Part shown: positions 35,208 through 47,470 of the stretch, one piece after another | Layout: every line of letters starts with the position of its first letter | Position numbering within the stretch: position 1 is the stretch's first letter | NCBI RefSeq assembly: GCF_021018805.1 | Contig: NC_086283.1 | Coordinates: 60,041,803 to 60,105,802, forward strand | Direction of reading: 5' to 3' | Length of the DNA: 64,000 bases | Origin: Prinia subflava | Taxonomy: Eukaryota; Chordata; Aves; Passeriformes; Cisticolidae | Program-made: the position numbers and the translations under genes | Notes under the pieces: generated by a model | Databases searched by the model: none | What the model was told of the DNA's origin: nothing | Seen by the model: only the letters and a program-made list of their open reading frames with translations

Positions 35208-35381
35208 GTAAAAGAAGAGCTACTATAGCTTACATTAATTGTTTAATCCCAAACATAAGGGAGTGGTAAAAGAGGAGCTACTGTGACTTACACTAGTTGT
35301 TTAATCCCAACAATAAGGGAGTGCTAAAAGAGGAGCTACTGTAATTTACATTAATTGTTTAATCTCAAAGATAAGGGAGTG
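35208..35381. repeat. Minisatellite, three 58-bp units
   Basis: Units start at 35208, 35266 and 35324 and are each exactly 58 bp. They share the order TAAAAGAGGAGCTACTGT, then TTACATTAATTGTTTAAT, then ATAAGGGAGTG. They differ by a few substitutions each and no length change. As 58 is not a multiple of three, the unit cannot encode a peptide repeat in one frame. The second and third units look more alike in their 5' part than either does to the first (AGAGGAGC against AGAAGAGC). Confidence 0.92.
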
Positions 35382-38300
35382 TAATTTTTGGGGTTTGAAT
35401 CTAAAAATCTTTTGACACATTCTTATAAACTTTTACTCAGCCTGTTTGCTTTGCTCTTTTCTTTCCTCTGCTTATAAGCACAGTTACTGCTGTGCATGCA
35501 AAACAAACAAATTAAACAAACCCAAAACTACCAAAAGAAATCTGTGTGGGTGGATGGCAGTGTGCCTCTGCTTGACCTGACCAGTTCTTTCTCTGAAAAC
35601 CAGGAACTGAAGTTTTATAAATCAAAGAGCTGAAGGGAAGAATGATTCCTAGATTTCCTCTCTTCTCTCCTACTTATTTGAATACAGAAGCCTGATAACT
35701 AAGGGGCCAGAGAAGCTAAGCTGCATGTCTCTCAGCTGTGGGAAACCTAATACACACCTCCAAAATAAACAGCAAAGTTCCCCAGTGTCCTTGCCCTCTA
35801 CCACTTTGTAGCACACGACAAAAGCAGAGAAGTTCTCTGGCTTCTGTAAAAAACCCTAATATGTCATCATCCTATGTTAGGTGGCCAGCTGACTCCATAA
35901 ATGCCCTGAGCCCCTGTGTGCAGCAGCAGCAGCTGTCTGCACGCTGCCTGTGCACACTGTGAGCAGCTTGCTCCCAGCAGCCTGCGTGTGGTGTGAGCAC
36001 ACAGCCCACGGGGCAGCGATGGCCTGGGACGGGGCCAGCAGTGGGTAACAATGCCCAGGGCCAGATGACTTGACACTGGGAATTTCCCTTCTCTCACTGA
36101 AACTCCCTTGTGTGCCCTGCTCCAGCAGATTTATCCCCAAATACTCTGGCTTGTCCTCAGCAGAGGGGCTGAGAAAGTCAGCCCCAGACATGTGCCCACC
36201 ACCTATCCAGAGTGTGCACTCGTGTGGGGCACCAGTGCTGCTGGAAGCACAGAGGTCCAACACCCAGTGCTCGGCAGCCGTGCTGGTGCACAGAGGTAAA
36301 AGAAGTTTTTCCAGGAAACACTGGTTGTAGTTTAAAAGTAGCCTCTAAGTTGATTTAAAGGACAAAGGTGAGCACCTTTTACTATTTAATCTGTCATAAA
36401 GTTCATTGCAATTCAAGGTTACTGTAAAAAATAGAAATGTTTAACTTATCTTTCTTCATCGGATTCACTGCGAATTGTGTAATATGTCCTCAGTGACAGA
36501 GAACTATAAGCAAGAAACAAGCAGATAAGAGTTCGTCCCTGGTTTTATATAAAACAACACTAAAGACAGACATGTTCTGAACACAGGTCTATATATATAT
36601 TCCACTCACAGTGAGCTGCTCAGATGTATTTTCCCACGACAAAACCCCACAGAAATTCTTCATCAAAAACTTTCCTCCCGAGAACTTCCACAGTTAGCAT
36701 TTCTATCTCTTTCTCTCCTCACCTCTCCCTTACTAAGTGACACCAATATTGAGAACAAAATGGTTGATACTGTTCTCCCTATTTGACCACAGCAGAGGAT
36801 GTTATTATGAGTCACTATAATGAAAAAGTCTGAGTTCTTCATCAAAAGTAAAGATTTGTGTCAGAAGGTGTCTCAAACTACTTATGAAGTGTAAAAGTCT
36901 ACACTGTGACTTTTCTCAAGTCTAATTTTATTGGTAAATTGATCTGGTTGATGTTTTTGGAGGAGAATAATCCTTGGTTAAAAGCTATATTCTAATAAAA
37001 GCTTTTCATATGAAAAAATTACTTATATGAAAACTTTTCCTGTCACTGCTATTTTATTTTCTTTTTACTCAACAATTTAAAAGAGTCTACCTTTTACTTC
37101 TGAAAGTATTTTAATTTAAATATCATTTAGAATTAAGTCTATGGTCAATCATTTAGACATTGATTATTATTGAGAGTAAGTCTATGGTCAAAATTAAACC
37201 AAAACTCATGACTTTTGGATTTTTGAAACTTTTTGCTTTTAATTTTTTTTCTTACTTTTAGGACCTTTTATCCTAATTAGGTTTGGGACTTCGTATTCCA
37301 TGTTGAAAACATGATCCCACTTGTTTTGGGGGCAGGAACTATTTCCCTCTTGAGCTTTCCAGTTTTAAAAGGAGATATTTACTTGGTAAGTGCTCAAAAA
37401 GACATAAATGCAGAGCAGAAGTAAGCAATTGGAAAAGGCACTCAGAACGTCTGGCAGATCCTGAGTTTCTTCCAAGACCTCAGTCCTTTTCTTCTGGATA
37501 TTTGCCCTGTTTTACATAAACTAAACACTGGTCGGGAGAATCAAGACCACTCATTCTTGGAAAGGCCAACTCTTTCCAAATGACCAGGGAGTTTTTAGCC
37601 ACTTATGACTGCCCATGGAAGCAAGGTGCTTCCTTTGGTGTCATTATAGTTTCTCCAAGAGAAGTGGCAGCACTCTCTAAGTGGGAGAAATCCCAGCTGT
37701 CACCTCTTGAAGCACAGTGGGGCTGTGGAATGCAGTGGCCTCTCCAGAGTTAAGACTTTTGCTGCACTGGAGTAGGACTTGGATTGTGTGCAGAGTGCAT
37801 GGGAAAGGGAGACTGCTCCTGGAGGAGGTGTGGTATTCCCACGCTGGCTCAGGTTGATAATTTGGTCTGTTGAAAGGCATGTTGGAGTATGTTTGCAGTA
37901 ATTGTTCCCAAACCAGAGTGGGAAGAGTTACGGGATGAGTAACTCTGGTTAAACCCATCTGCCTGTGGAGAAGCAGAAGATAACACATTGCAAACTGAGC
38001 ACCTCATCTTTTATAGATGTATCTTTTAATTTTGGGGGGAAAAAAATCACGAAACCCTTTTAGAAGTAAGAGTTCTTTTTCAGAAAGTTAGACTTCATCT
38101 GGAGTACTTGGAGGAATTAATTGTTCAAGTGATTTGAAATTATCAAGAAGTTAAGCTGCAACATATGTGAATAACCTGGAATTTTAAGTTTTTTGATTAG
38201 AAACAGATTATTGGATTACAGAGTGCCAAAGCGAAAAGATAATTTTTAAAGGTATGAGGAACAAATTAGAAAGGTTCAAAACAAAAGCAGTACCCGTTGT

Positions 38301-41300
38301 TGCCTAACAGAACACCCTATCTTAGCTTTTTAAAGTAGGTTGTGTCTTTACCACCTCAGGTGTTTCAGGTCTGAGAAATGGTATAAAACGTATGACCTGT
38401 AAGCATCAATGTTCTGTGGACCTGTACAACCACAGTCTTTAAGGTGGCTATCCCCTTTCTTTCCAGAAAATCAAAGTAAAGAGCAGAAGTTAAGGACACA
38501 GCCATTCACACAGAATTCTACTGGCACAACAACACTGAGGAAGGAGATGAAGAAGTAGGATACTTCAGAAAACAGGGCATCAATGTATCAAAACATGGCA
38601 TTAATTTTGCCACATGGCGTGGGGAAAAGAATTTATGAATAGAATTATATGCATCTATTTAGCTTCTGTTGTCTTTGATTTCAGCACTAGTACACTACAT
38701 AGCATGCAATAAAATACACAGAAAACTGACTGTGTCAAATTCAGACTCTATTAATTATTTACATGCAAAAATAATTATCATTACAATTACACTATTTACA
38801 ATACTTTGAAATGTCCTAGGCATCTACAGACATTCTGCTGGAATAGATGATACATAGAATGTAGATGGGAGCCATCTAAATCTGAATGCATAATGCATCT
38901 GCAGACCTTTATTTTGGCTTTGGGACTCACACTGAAAAAGGAAATTCCTCCTCTGAGTGTTTCAAATAGAAACTTACCAATGTTAAGAATGGGATACACG
39001 TGAAACTATGCAGTTTATTTGAATAAACACTGCTTGTGCTCACTTTGGTTTTTGCAAGTGTTTTATCAGCTACTTCTCATCCAACAAGAATATATTAACA
39101 GTACTATCATTTCCTTTTAAAGTATCCAGACAATATGTGGTAACACCCAGAGCAATGGTAAGTTAATGCCAACCATGACTGCTACATGGTTTTGTAACAC
39201 AAATATGATCACTCTGCAGTCAGGGGTTATGCCTCAACCATGCACAACTTGAATTCCTGCCAGCTCTGTTTCATCTGTACCTCTGTAAGCAAGTGCCTGT
39301 TCAAATACTCCTCCACTTGCTTTTATGACATCCCATGAACCACACATAAGCTGTTCCTTAGCTTTCTCAGCATTGAGAACACTATCCTCACTCCAGCAAA
39401 GTCTGTTTCTCTAGAACAGTCTTTTGAGGATGCTGCAGAGACATGTACTGCTGCTGCTCCTGCAGAGACACCAATCCCTCACCCACAGCCCTGATCCCTG
39501 CCTCCACCGGATAGGTATCATACCACCTTTGGGTAGGAGGGCAGTGATTTTCCACATTATCTTAGCACACATTTCATCCTCTAGATTTGCAATGCCTGTG
39601 GTGTGATCACAGTGATTCCTGGCAAGGAATAGGGGAATTTCCACAATAGCCGTCTTTGTACACCTTCTGAATTACGAAAGGTATGAATGTCTCATAAAGC
39701 ACCCAGTTTGTTCAGACCTTGGTGTACTGGGAAGTGCAGGACATTTGCATCTTTCCTCTGCTGTGTTTCACCTGGCAGAGGCTCAAGGGGCTGAAGCAGA
39801 GCCTGTTTGTTCAAAAGGAGCATCCATGATATGGTCTGGGGAACTTTGCATACTTAAGTATTCAAGGTGAACATTGTACAGTAAGACACTTCCCAACTCA
39901 ATCTTCTTGTTTCGTCTGTATGTACAAGGCTTTCTTCTTTAATCTCTGCAGCTGAGACTTCTCCTCTGCAGAGATTTGGGAATTTCCAAGAGGAACCTCT
40001 GGAGGGGACAACCTGCACTCTGCTGTGGTGGTGGCACAAGCCTAGGTCAAGATCATGTTGAGGTGAAGAGTGACTGGTGCCTCAGAGAGGCAGCAACAGT
40101 ACATGACACTCTCACCTCTGCTTTTTAAAGGCTCGCCCCAGTGTCAGCAGCAGCATTTATGCAGCCCACTGGTACCACATCAACCTGCCCATACTCAGCC
40201 TTAGTCAAAGACCATTGGGTTTGGGAAGACAGCCTCTGTGCATTTCCCCCAGCCACTTCTAGCTCTTTATGGTCTTCAATTAATGAAGTAAGTACACAAT
40301 GAATCAGTGACCATGATTCATTTATCAAGCTTTATGGATTTTCTAGTTTCAAGTGTATGGGCCTCTCTTTCAAAGACACTAAAAGCTTACTGCTCCCACA
40401 TGTGTTGGTGCGATTGAGTGTATTTTTCATCATTAATTGATTAGATTTTCATTCACTAGATGAACTAATGAAATCTTCCACTGGCAGGTGACACAGCATA
40501 AACAAACTTCTGAGCAATGTGAAGCTGAGATATGTAAGCCCAAGTGAGATAAATACTAGCTTTCAGAAAATTTGTAGGCATTTTTTTTTCCTTCTGCTAG
40601 CACTTCAGCTATCAACATTGCAACTTTTTATTTTTAGCATCAGCTGCAGTTTTTCTCCTGCTTGCATGTACATAATTTCTCCTTGGCTGATATTGGCACT
40701 GCCCCTCTAATCAGGCATTGCAGTCAACTAGAAAATGGAATTGGAAAGGGGTCATAACAGGTAGGCATTTATGAAAGGCAAGAATGACTCTGAAGGACTG
40801 ACTGCAAGGCTGTGGGTGGCTACATCCATTTGTATCATTACTGGGAGACAAGTATCCAGAGGTTTCAGTGGGAAAAAAAAAGAGTCAGGAAGAAAGAGGA
40901 AATTCAATATATTCAAAAGATCCTCTAAGCCCTCAAAAACTGAAAAGGAGTGGTCTTAGAAACAGGCAATAAAAAAGGAAATGAGAATGGTTTGAGGATT
41001 TTTAGTGGTATCCTGTGATTTCACGAATGAAATATTTTTAGACAATTTGGCTATACATTTTTCTTTATGATTTACAAAGAGTTTTTGTCTACCTCTGACT
41101 TCAGAAAGCTTTTTATTGCCAGATCAGGGTTTTCTTGATTCTGTCTCTGGGTGCATGATCTTTTAGGAAGGACTGAAGAGTCTGTTCTGACATCATACTT
41201 TTCACTGGGGTCCTGTTATCTGAAATCTCGAGGAAGCCCCTCTCCCATGTGCTGAACTTAGAGTTCTGTAAGTGGGCACAAACAAACAAATTATCTGTGC

Positions 41301-44300
41301 TCTTCAGTTAAAATGTTTTTCCTTTCCTGATAACTATCCAGTGTTTTTCTGTTGGTCATTGAACATAAGCAAGAAGAATCCATGGATCATGATCCCCAGT
41401 CTTACATTTTTTTAAACACATGAGAATGAAAAAGATCATACAAATCTGTAAATTTAAATATTTAATGACTGAATGACCTAAGTAAATTTTTTACTGCTGA
41501 GATCATCTACAAGTTTTATCACACGAGCCTTTTTCAAAACTAATCAGTGTAAGGACACCTAAGCAAAATGCATGCAGGCTTGAGTTCAAGAGTTAAGTAA
41601 TCTGAGCAATTTTTATTTGCTCTTTATTAACAGTATTCAAACTAAGACTTCAGGCCCAACAACTGAGAGGGGATGGAGGTCAATGGACAAAACAAAAAGA
41701 GAAAAAAGAAAGCAATTGCTTATATATTCAGAACAGAATAAACCAGAGCTATAGTATATAATATGGAAGGGGATAATGATACTAAGAACAGTTGAGAAGT
41801 ATGTCAGACATTTCAGAAGTTGAAAAAAGAAACAAAATTTCGGTCTGGAACAGAGACTAAGTCAGAGGTCAGAGGTGCTTAGGGGTAGAATCTACAGGCT
41901 GACAGAACTGACTTTATGGGCCAAGGAGAAGGCATTTGGACAAGGAAAATGAACCAAAACAAGCTATAAAGAGCAAGTACTAAATGTTTTGGTATGAAAG
42001 TTTAGCCTACCATGCAAGTTAGGAAAGAGCAACAAGATGTCTGAAAAGAAAGGACTGAGTCATGAAAGGAAAAAAAAAAAAAAGAACTAATGATTGAGAA
42101 TGAAAAGAAAAAATCATTTGGAAAGCCTTCCACTCAGAAGTGCATAAACACTATTTAGTTATAGTGAGTAACAGGAAGAAAAATCCCAGGACCCTCTTTA
42201 AATCCAAAATAGGTTGTAAATCCAAAACATAGGAAGAGGAAGAAAGCATGTACAATATTGTTTCCTAAAGCAATAAAAACTACACCCACAAGATACACTG
42301 AATGCGATGACACACTTGTCTGAATGAATTAAATTTGAATACGGCACGTTATACTTTCAATTCAGTGTGAGAGCTAGCTAGCTAGTGCTTTCTTGACATT
42401 CCTCCCTGCTGTACTTGCTGTCACATAAGTGTCCCAGCCACAGAAATCCTGTATATTGCTGTCAGGTCTTGAGTTGTCCTTGACTGTTTTGGTGTCTGTC
42501 CAGGTCTATATTTAACTCTGAGATTCACCCAAGAAAAGCCAGTTGGCAGCAGAGAGCTGAACTCAGCCCTTTTTTTCCACAAACACAGATGTCTGAGATG
42601 ACACACCCTTTGTGTAGTAGTATCAAAGAGCAACCCTTCTGAGAATCTACAGTGATGGGAAGAACACTGCATATATTTCAGCAGCTAGAAACAGGCAGGT
42701 GCTTGATAGACATGCTTTTCTGTGGATGATTAGTCAGGGAAGTGGTTATTGTGGTTGCTAATTATAATGACTGTCATTTACACCAGGCTCTTAGACAGAA
42801 GACTGATTTCTGGGAATTGATTTCAGGCAGAACAACCTTACAAATTCAACAAAGCTCAATTTAAAAAATCTTGGGTACAATGTGAAGTGGATGTTAAGGG
42901 GAAGGGATTGTCTGTGACTCTTGGCAGTACACCCATCACTGTACCAGCAACAGGCACACAGACATTGGAAACTACACCCAGATAAACAGCTCCCACCACT
43001 ACTCCATTTCCTGCCCCTCTCCATGCTGGGATGGGACACTATTTCAAAGCAGTAATGAAGATTGATGAGGGACTTGGTTAGAAGAAGGTGAGGCAGCTTT
43101 AAATACAGAGTGCAAATACTGAGGGAGAAATTATGTCCAATCAGAAGGCTAGGGGATGTGGAGAGCCTGGTGCAGAGTATGATGAACCAATTACCAGACT
43201 CCAGGACTCTAGGTTTGTTTTTTACAAAAAATGAAGTCCTTTCTTGGTGAGCCCATTCATCCTCAACTACTAAATACTGGTTTTGTAAGGAAAAGGTACA
43301 GTTTGAGTCAGAGGCTGCCATGCTGCATCCTAGACATGGTCAAGTTTAAAAATATTTCTTGAAGATACTCACCTTGTCTGATCACAAACAAGTGAGATAG
43401 TGTAAAGCACTGTGCAGCCCAGAATTCAATCTGATATAGATTAGCAGAGATCCTGATGCTGTTGTACTGGTTTTGTGCCAAACTTAGCACCTATGAATCC
43501 CCAAGGGTTTCTTGTACCTTCATTTTCTAGAGGGCACACAGTGGTTCTAAATAGTTAACAATTGAATAGACTTATATAATGAGAATAAGACTCAGCACAA
43601 GTTGCCAAGAAAGACAGATGTTTGTTTTCACATGGTAATCTCAGGGATAATGCTTTTTAATAAATTTTGCTAAGTTTTGCTTTTGTTTTACTGTCGAAAC
43701 ATCCAACATACTTCTATGTCTGTTGCTCTGAGGTGTATTTGTAAAATCAAAAAAAGCCCACAACAAGGTAGACCCATCTCATAAATATAAACTGTGAATT
43801 AACAGGATGATTTTGTCATTCTCTTTGGCTTTCCTTGTGCCTCAATTATTAAGGTCATACTCTTGAGTCTTACCGGGAGAGATAAGGAGTAGACCTCAAA
43901 TTAATCTGTAATGCTTCTGAAACTACCTGTGTTCTGAAATGCATGGACTATTTCCTTGGAAGTGATCACTTAATATTGCCCATGGGCCCATTTGTTCATG
44001 GAAAAGGAAGCAGCATGACAAGACTTATTTTGAGAGCACTTACAAATAATTAGGATGCTCTTCAAACATAAGCATACAGTCAGATGATCGGCCAAATTTA
44101 AACTGATAGAAACACATTTGCCTAATTTTATTTCAGTATCTTTTATTGCATTATTTTCCTGTTCAACTAGAAGATTTGGAAAGTCAGTTGTGCAAGTGTT
44201 GTCTCAGTCTTGAGCTAATCTCTTGTTCCAAAATTCATCTGAATCAGCATTTTTGTCTTCGTTTAAAAAAATCCTTTACATTTACGGAAGTTTCATTCAT

Positions 44301-44779
44301 TGCCAAGATCCAAATATTTGGATTAATGCAAAGCATTTACTGGAAAAAAGAAGACAGAGTCTCTGAAGATGTTTATAAGATAACTACATGAATAGACAGT
44401 TCTTTTGTGACTTAGCAGATTCTGTTACTTTTTAGTAATTATTTGCATGTGTAGAGATGTGTATGCTCTGACAGTAAGCTTTACTTATTTACTTCGGGAT
44501 TACTTTTTCCTTTGAACTGAAAAAGCATGCATCAGAAGACAAACAGTTTGCAGTGACACACAGGGGAGGGTCTTAGAAGTCGGTCTCTAGGACTGTTTGT
44601 ATCCGGTGTAAAAAGTTCATGGAGTTGCCAGCTGGGTAGTTTTTTGAAATCACTTTCAGCAGGTGACAATACTAGTGTGACACATTCTCAGAGATTGCTG
44701 TGGACACAGGAACACTGAAAGAAGGAGAAGGAAGCACAGTCTGAAGACGGTGGGAAACACAAGAAATTGTATTGCCGCT
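35382..44779. other. Long unique non-coding stretch
   Basis: No gene or repeat family recognised in over 9 kb. 35500-35535 is A/C-rich. 35880-36300 is a GC-richer patch with overlapping short frames on both strands and no known domain. AAGTCTATGGTCAA occurs at about 37135 and again about 50 bp on. 38630-38830 is AT-rich but complex and could be a conserved element. 41640-42320 is purine-rich on plus, with an A14 run at 42070-42083. 42791-43321 is open for 176 codons on minus without any recognisable family. GCTA units repeat near 42374-42386. Confidence 0.4.
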
Positions 44780-44836
44780 CACAACAACAGCAACAACAAC
44801 AACAACAACAGAAAGTCCAAACAAACAAACAAACAA
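44780..44836. repeat. CAA and CAAA microsatellite
   Basis: CAA units (44780-44810, with one CAG interruption) are followed by CAAA units (44818-44836). The minus strand reads (TTG)n, which gives valine runs in a spurious frame. Confidence 0.95.
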
Positions 44837-46675
44837 GGACGTTTTGCTACCTAGGTGTGTTTTGGACTTAAAACTTTCAGATAAAGCATTTGGGGTTTGA
44901 TGAGAAGAACTTTCAAGTAGAATTGTTGGCACTGAGCAGTGTTGCACCAAGTAGGTTCTCTGTGGTAAATATGAAATCAATGGGGCAGTTACATCTCGTG
45001 AGGCTGGTGGGATTGGCCAACTGTGAAAAGGGGAACTTTTGCTATCCCTCAACACCCACACACTTCCTCACCAGCACTGAACTTGATAACACGGTCTGTA
45101 AAAGACCGCTGTTTTCCCTGCCCCTTGCTGATAACAGCATGTACTCCACACCAGGCACTGAGATCTGCAAACCCTATGAAGATGTGCTCAGCTCCAGGAA
45201 TTGTCTTACCAGCCCCCCACTGCCTCACTGCTCCTTGGCAAGGATTGTCTTTGCTGTGGAGTCCTGATGTCTGTCCTGAAAAACTCAAGGAGGAACAGGA
45301 AGGATCCCAGATCTCCTGTTTTGCTGAAAGGGAGGCTATGTGGGAAGACTTAAGAGATGATTGTGGTGTCTCTGTGGGGTGGAAAAGCGAGCTTGAAATA
45401 AGAAAGGTGAAAATCAAAAAAAAAAAAAAAAGCTCCTTCAGTTATTCTGGAAATAACAGAAAGTACACGTAATAACAGTTTGGATTTTCCCATCTAGACA
45501 TTGCCCCTTGGCTTTCTCATTCACTCATGAGAAATGCTGGCTGCAGATGTGAATGGCAAAGGTTGATGGTCCTGGGGGATGAGAAGAATACCTGTCAAGT
45601 TACTGGGGCTGATGTGAGCAAGTGAAGAGCTATACAGGCAGCCTTCGGGCAAGAAAGAGGAAAAGGATCCGGTGGGGTCTTCACAGCACCTGGTGCTGAG
45701 GGAGCAGAACTGGTCTGTGGGGCGGTGTCTCTGCAAGGTGCCAGAAAGGCTCCCCAAGGAGGCAGGGTGTGAGTGGAGGTGCAGGTTTCACAGGGTTAAG
45801 CAGTGCACATTCAGTGGAGCTTTTCTTCTCCGGGAGTTACTTGCAATTGCTGCTGGCGGATGTGTCCTGTTTGCCACTGGAAGTGCTCGGCTGGCTGAGC
45901 TCCTCTGCCCTGGTGAGATGGTGTTGTTCTGTGAGCAGGCACGATAAGGCGTGTGAATCACACCATCCCAAATGCTTGGCATCCGCATGAGTCATTGTTT
46001 TGCTGCCATGTTTTACAATTCCTTCCTGTTTTGCAGTATCTGGGGGTTTGTTGTCCTTGTGACCTGCCCACAGCACTTTGAAAACTGTCTGAGGTTCAAA
46101 TGTAAGAGCTGTACTGGCTTACAGTGTTTTTTGTGTCCGAGGAAATCTGACAGTTACAGAATGTTTCAAAGAATGAAATCTTTTAAAAAAACTTCTAAAT
46201 ACCCCACAGGAATAAATATTTTGAAACCTACTTTGGTTGATTGGCTTTTTAATAAGTCTTGAGGTCTTTGTGATATTAAAATATTTTTCTTCTGCTTTCA
46301 GTTGTTTTAAGGCTTCTGAACTTATCTTGAATAAACACTGAAAATTGCTTGAACTGAAAAATCAGTTTCCTTTATTAAAATATCACTAGCAAGTTTTGAC
46401 ACTACCAAAACACAACACTTAAAAAATCCTACCAATATGAGCCCTGTTCTGGAGCGTGATTTTGACAAAAAACCCAAAAAGCCTCTATTATTTCTGTCAA
46501 AAGGATCAATCAAAATATTTTGGGCTATCTATTTGTATACAGCTGCATACACAAAAACTTGCCAGAAACAAAAGATGAAAATTCAGAAACATAAACATGC
46601 AAGTTGGAAGTTATCATAGTTTTATACATTTTAAAGCAAGTATTAAAATGCTTTTCCTGTTTCCATTCCATTAAG
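44837..46675. other. Unique non-coding DNA
   Basis: No gene recognised. An A-run of about 15 lies near 45417-45431. 44890-45270 is open for 125 codons on plus, but without family resemblance. 45830-46020 is GC-richer and complex, with ATGAGTCATTGTT (AP-1-like) near 45987. It is an enhancer candidate only by composition. Confidence 0.45.
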
Positions 46676-46871
46676 CTTAAATCTAATACACTTGACACTT
46701 TGCCAGTTACTTAAGAAAAAAAAATGGCTAGAATCTGAATTCTTCATAACATAAATATTGGAGATCTGCTGCGCTTTAATCTAATATGCTTAACACTTTG
46801 CCAGTTACTTAATAAAAAACATAAATGAAATAGCCAGAATCTAAATTCTTCATAAGACAAATATTGACAGT
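46676..46871. repeat. 98-bp tandem duplication
   Basis: Two adjacent copies begin at 46676 and 46774. Both contain AATCTAATA, then CACTTTGCCAGTTACTTAA exactly, then an AAAA-rich spot with an indel of about 10 bp, then AGAATCT(G/A)AATTCTTCATAA and AAATATTG. Divergence is about 15%, so the duplication is not recent. Confidence 0.88.
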
Positions 46872-47149
46872 TGCAAGAAATTGCATTGTGGATTTTGCAA
46901 TCAGATCTAAATATTTAGGTAAGTGCATTAGCAAATGTTGGCTCAGGACAAGAAAGTAGGCACAAGGGACTAAACAGGAACCAGTGGCAAGATATTTGTG
47001 GGTGGCACGTAAGCTAGTTCATTCTGTCATGCCAGTACTAAAATTGCCTAAAAAATGTATTGGGAGTATTAAGTTGAAATGAAGCTTTTTCCCCCTTCTT
47101 ATTTACTATATGCCACCAATGTAATTATTTCTGCAGTGTTATTAAAGAT
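46872..47149. other. Unique AT-rich DNA
   Basis: Nothing recognised. Confidence 0.5.
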
Positions 47150-47470
47150 GTTGGTAAAGTACAAAGGGTTCATGGCAGAGCCACAGGGATGAGTAATGAC
47201 TTCAAAACATGTCCCACACTAGGAAACTCAAAATAGTTGGCTTACCAAAGAGGAAGTTAGGAGATGAGCTGGTCCCAGAGGGTCAGCACTCATAGAGTGA
47301 GCAAGCCTTTGACTTTTTCTCTTAAACCTGGCAGATGAAAATATCACAGGAACCAGAGAACAACAAGCACAGATTAGAAATAAATCACAGATTTTCAGCA
47401 GCAAGTCCAACTAACAGTTGAAACCATGTTTCAAAAAATGGGACAGGTTTTTCAGCTGAAAGTTTTCATC
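47150..47470 (+). mobile_element. Probable ancient CR1-type LINE fragment
   Basis: Weak but ordered similarity to the C-terminal ORF2 region of old CR1/L3-like elements. CATGGCAGAGCCACAGGGATG (near 47171) is followed by ACTTCAAAACATGTCCCACA, then TTGGCTTACCAAAGAGGAAG (near 47237), then CACAGATTAGAAATAAATCAC (near 47368) and ATTTTCAGCAGCAAG. The frame is not intact. It is much more decayed than the other CR1 copies, which suits an insertion that predates modern birds. Edges are approximate. Confidence 0.55.

Noticed and set aside
35867..36330. GC-richer block with overlapping frames and a possible donor (CAGAGGTAAAAG)
   Set aside because: A donor-like motif alone is weak. The frames match no protein and no matching acceptor was identified.
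42791..43321. 176-codon minus-strand open frame
   Set aside because: No recognisable domain. Composition is not protein-like (mixed Ser/Leu/Cys), and frames of this length are expected by chance over 64 kb in six frames.
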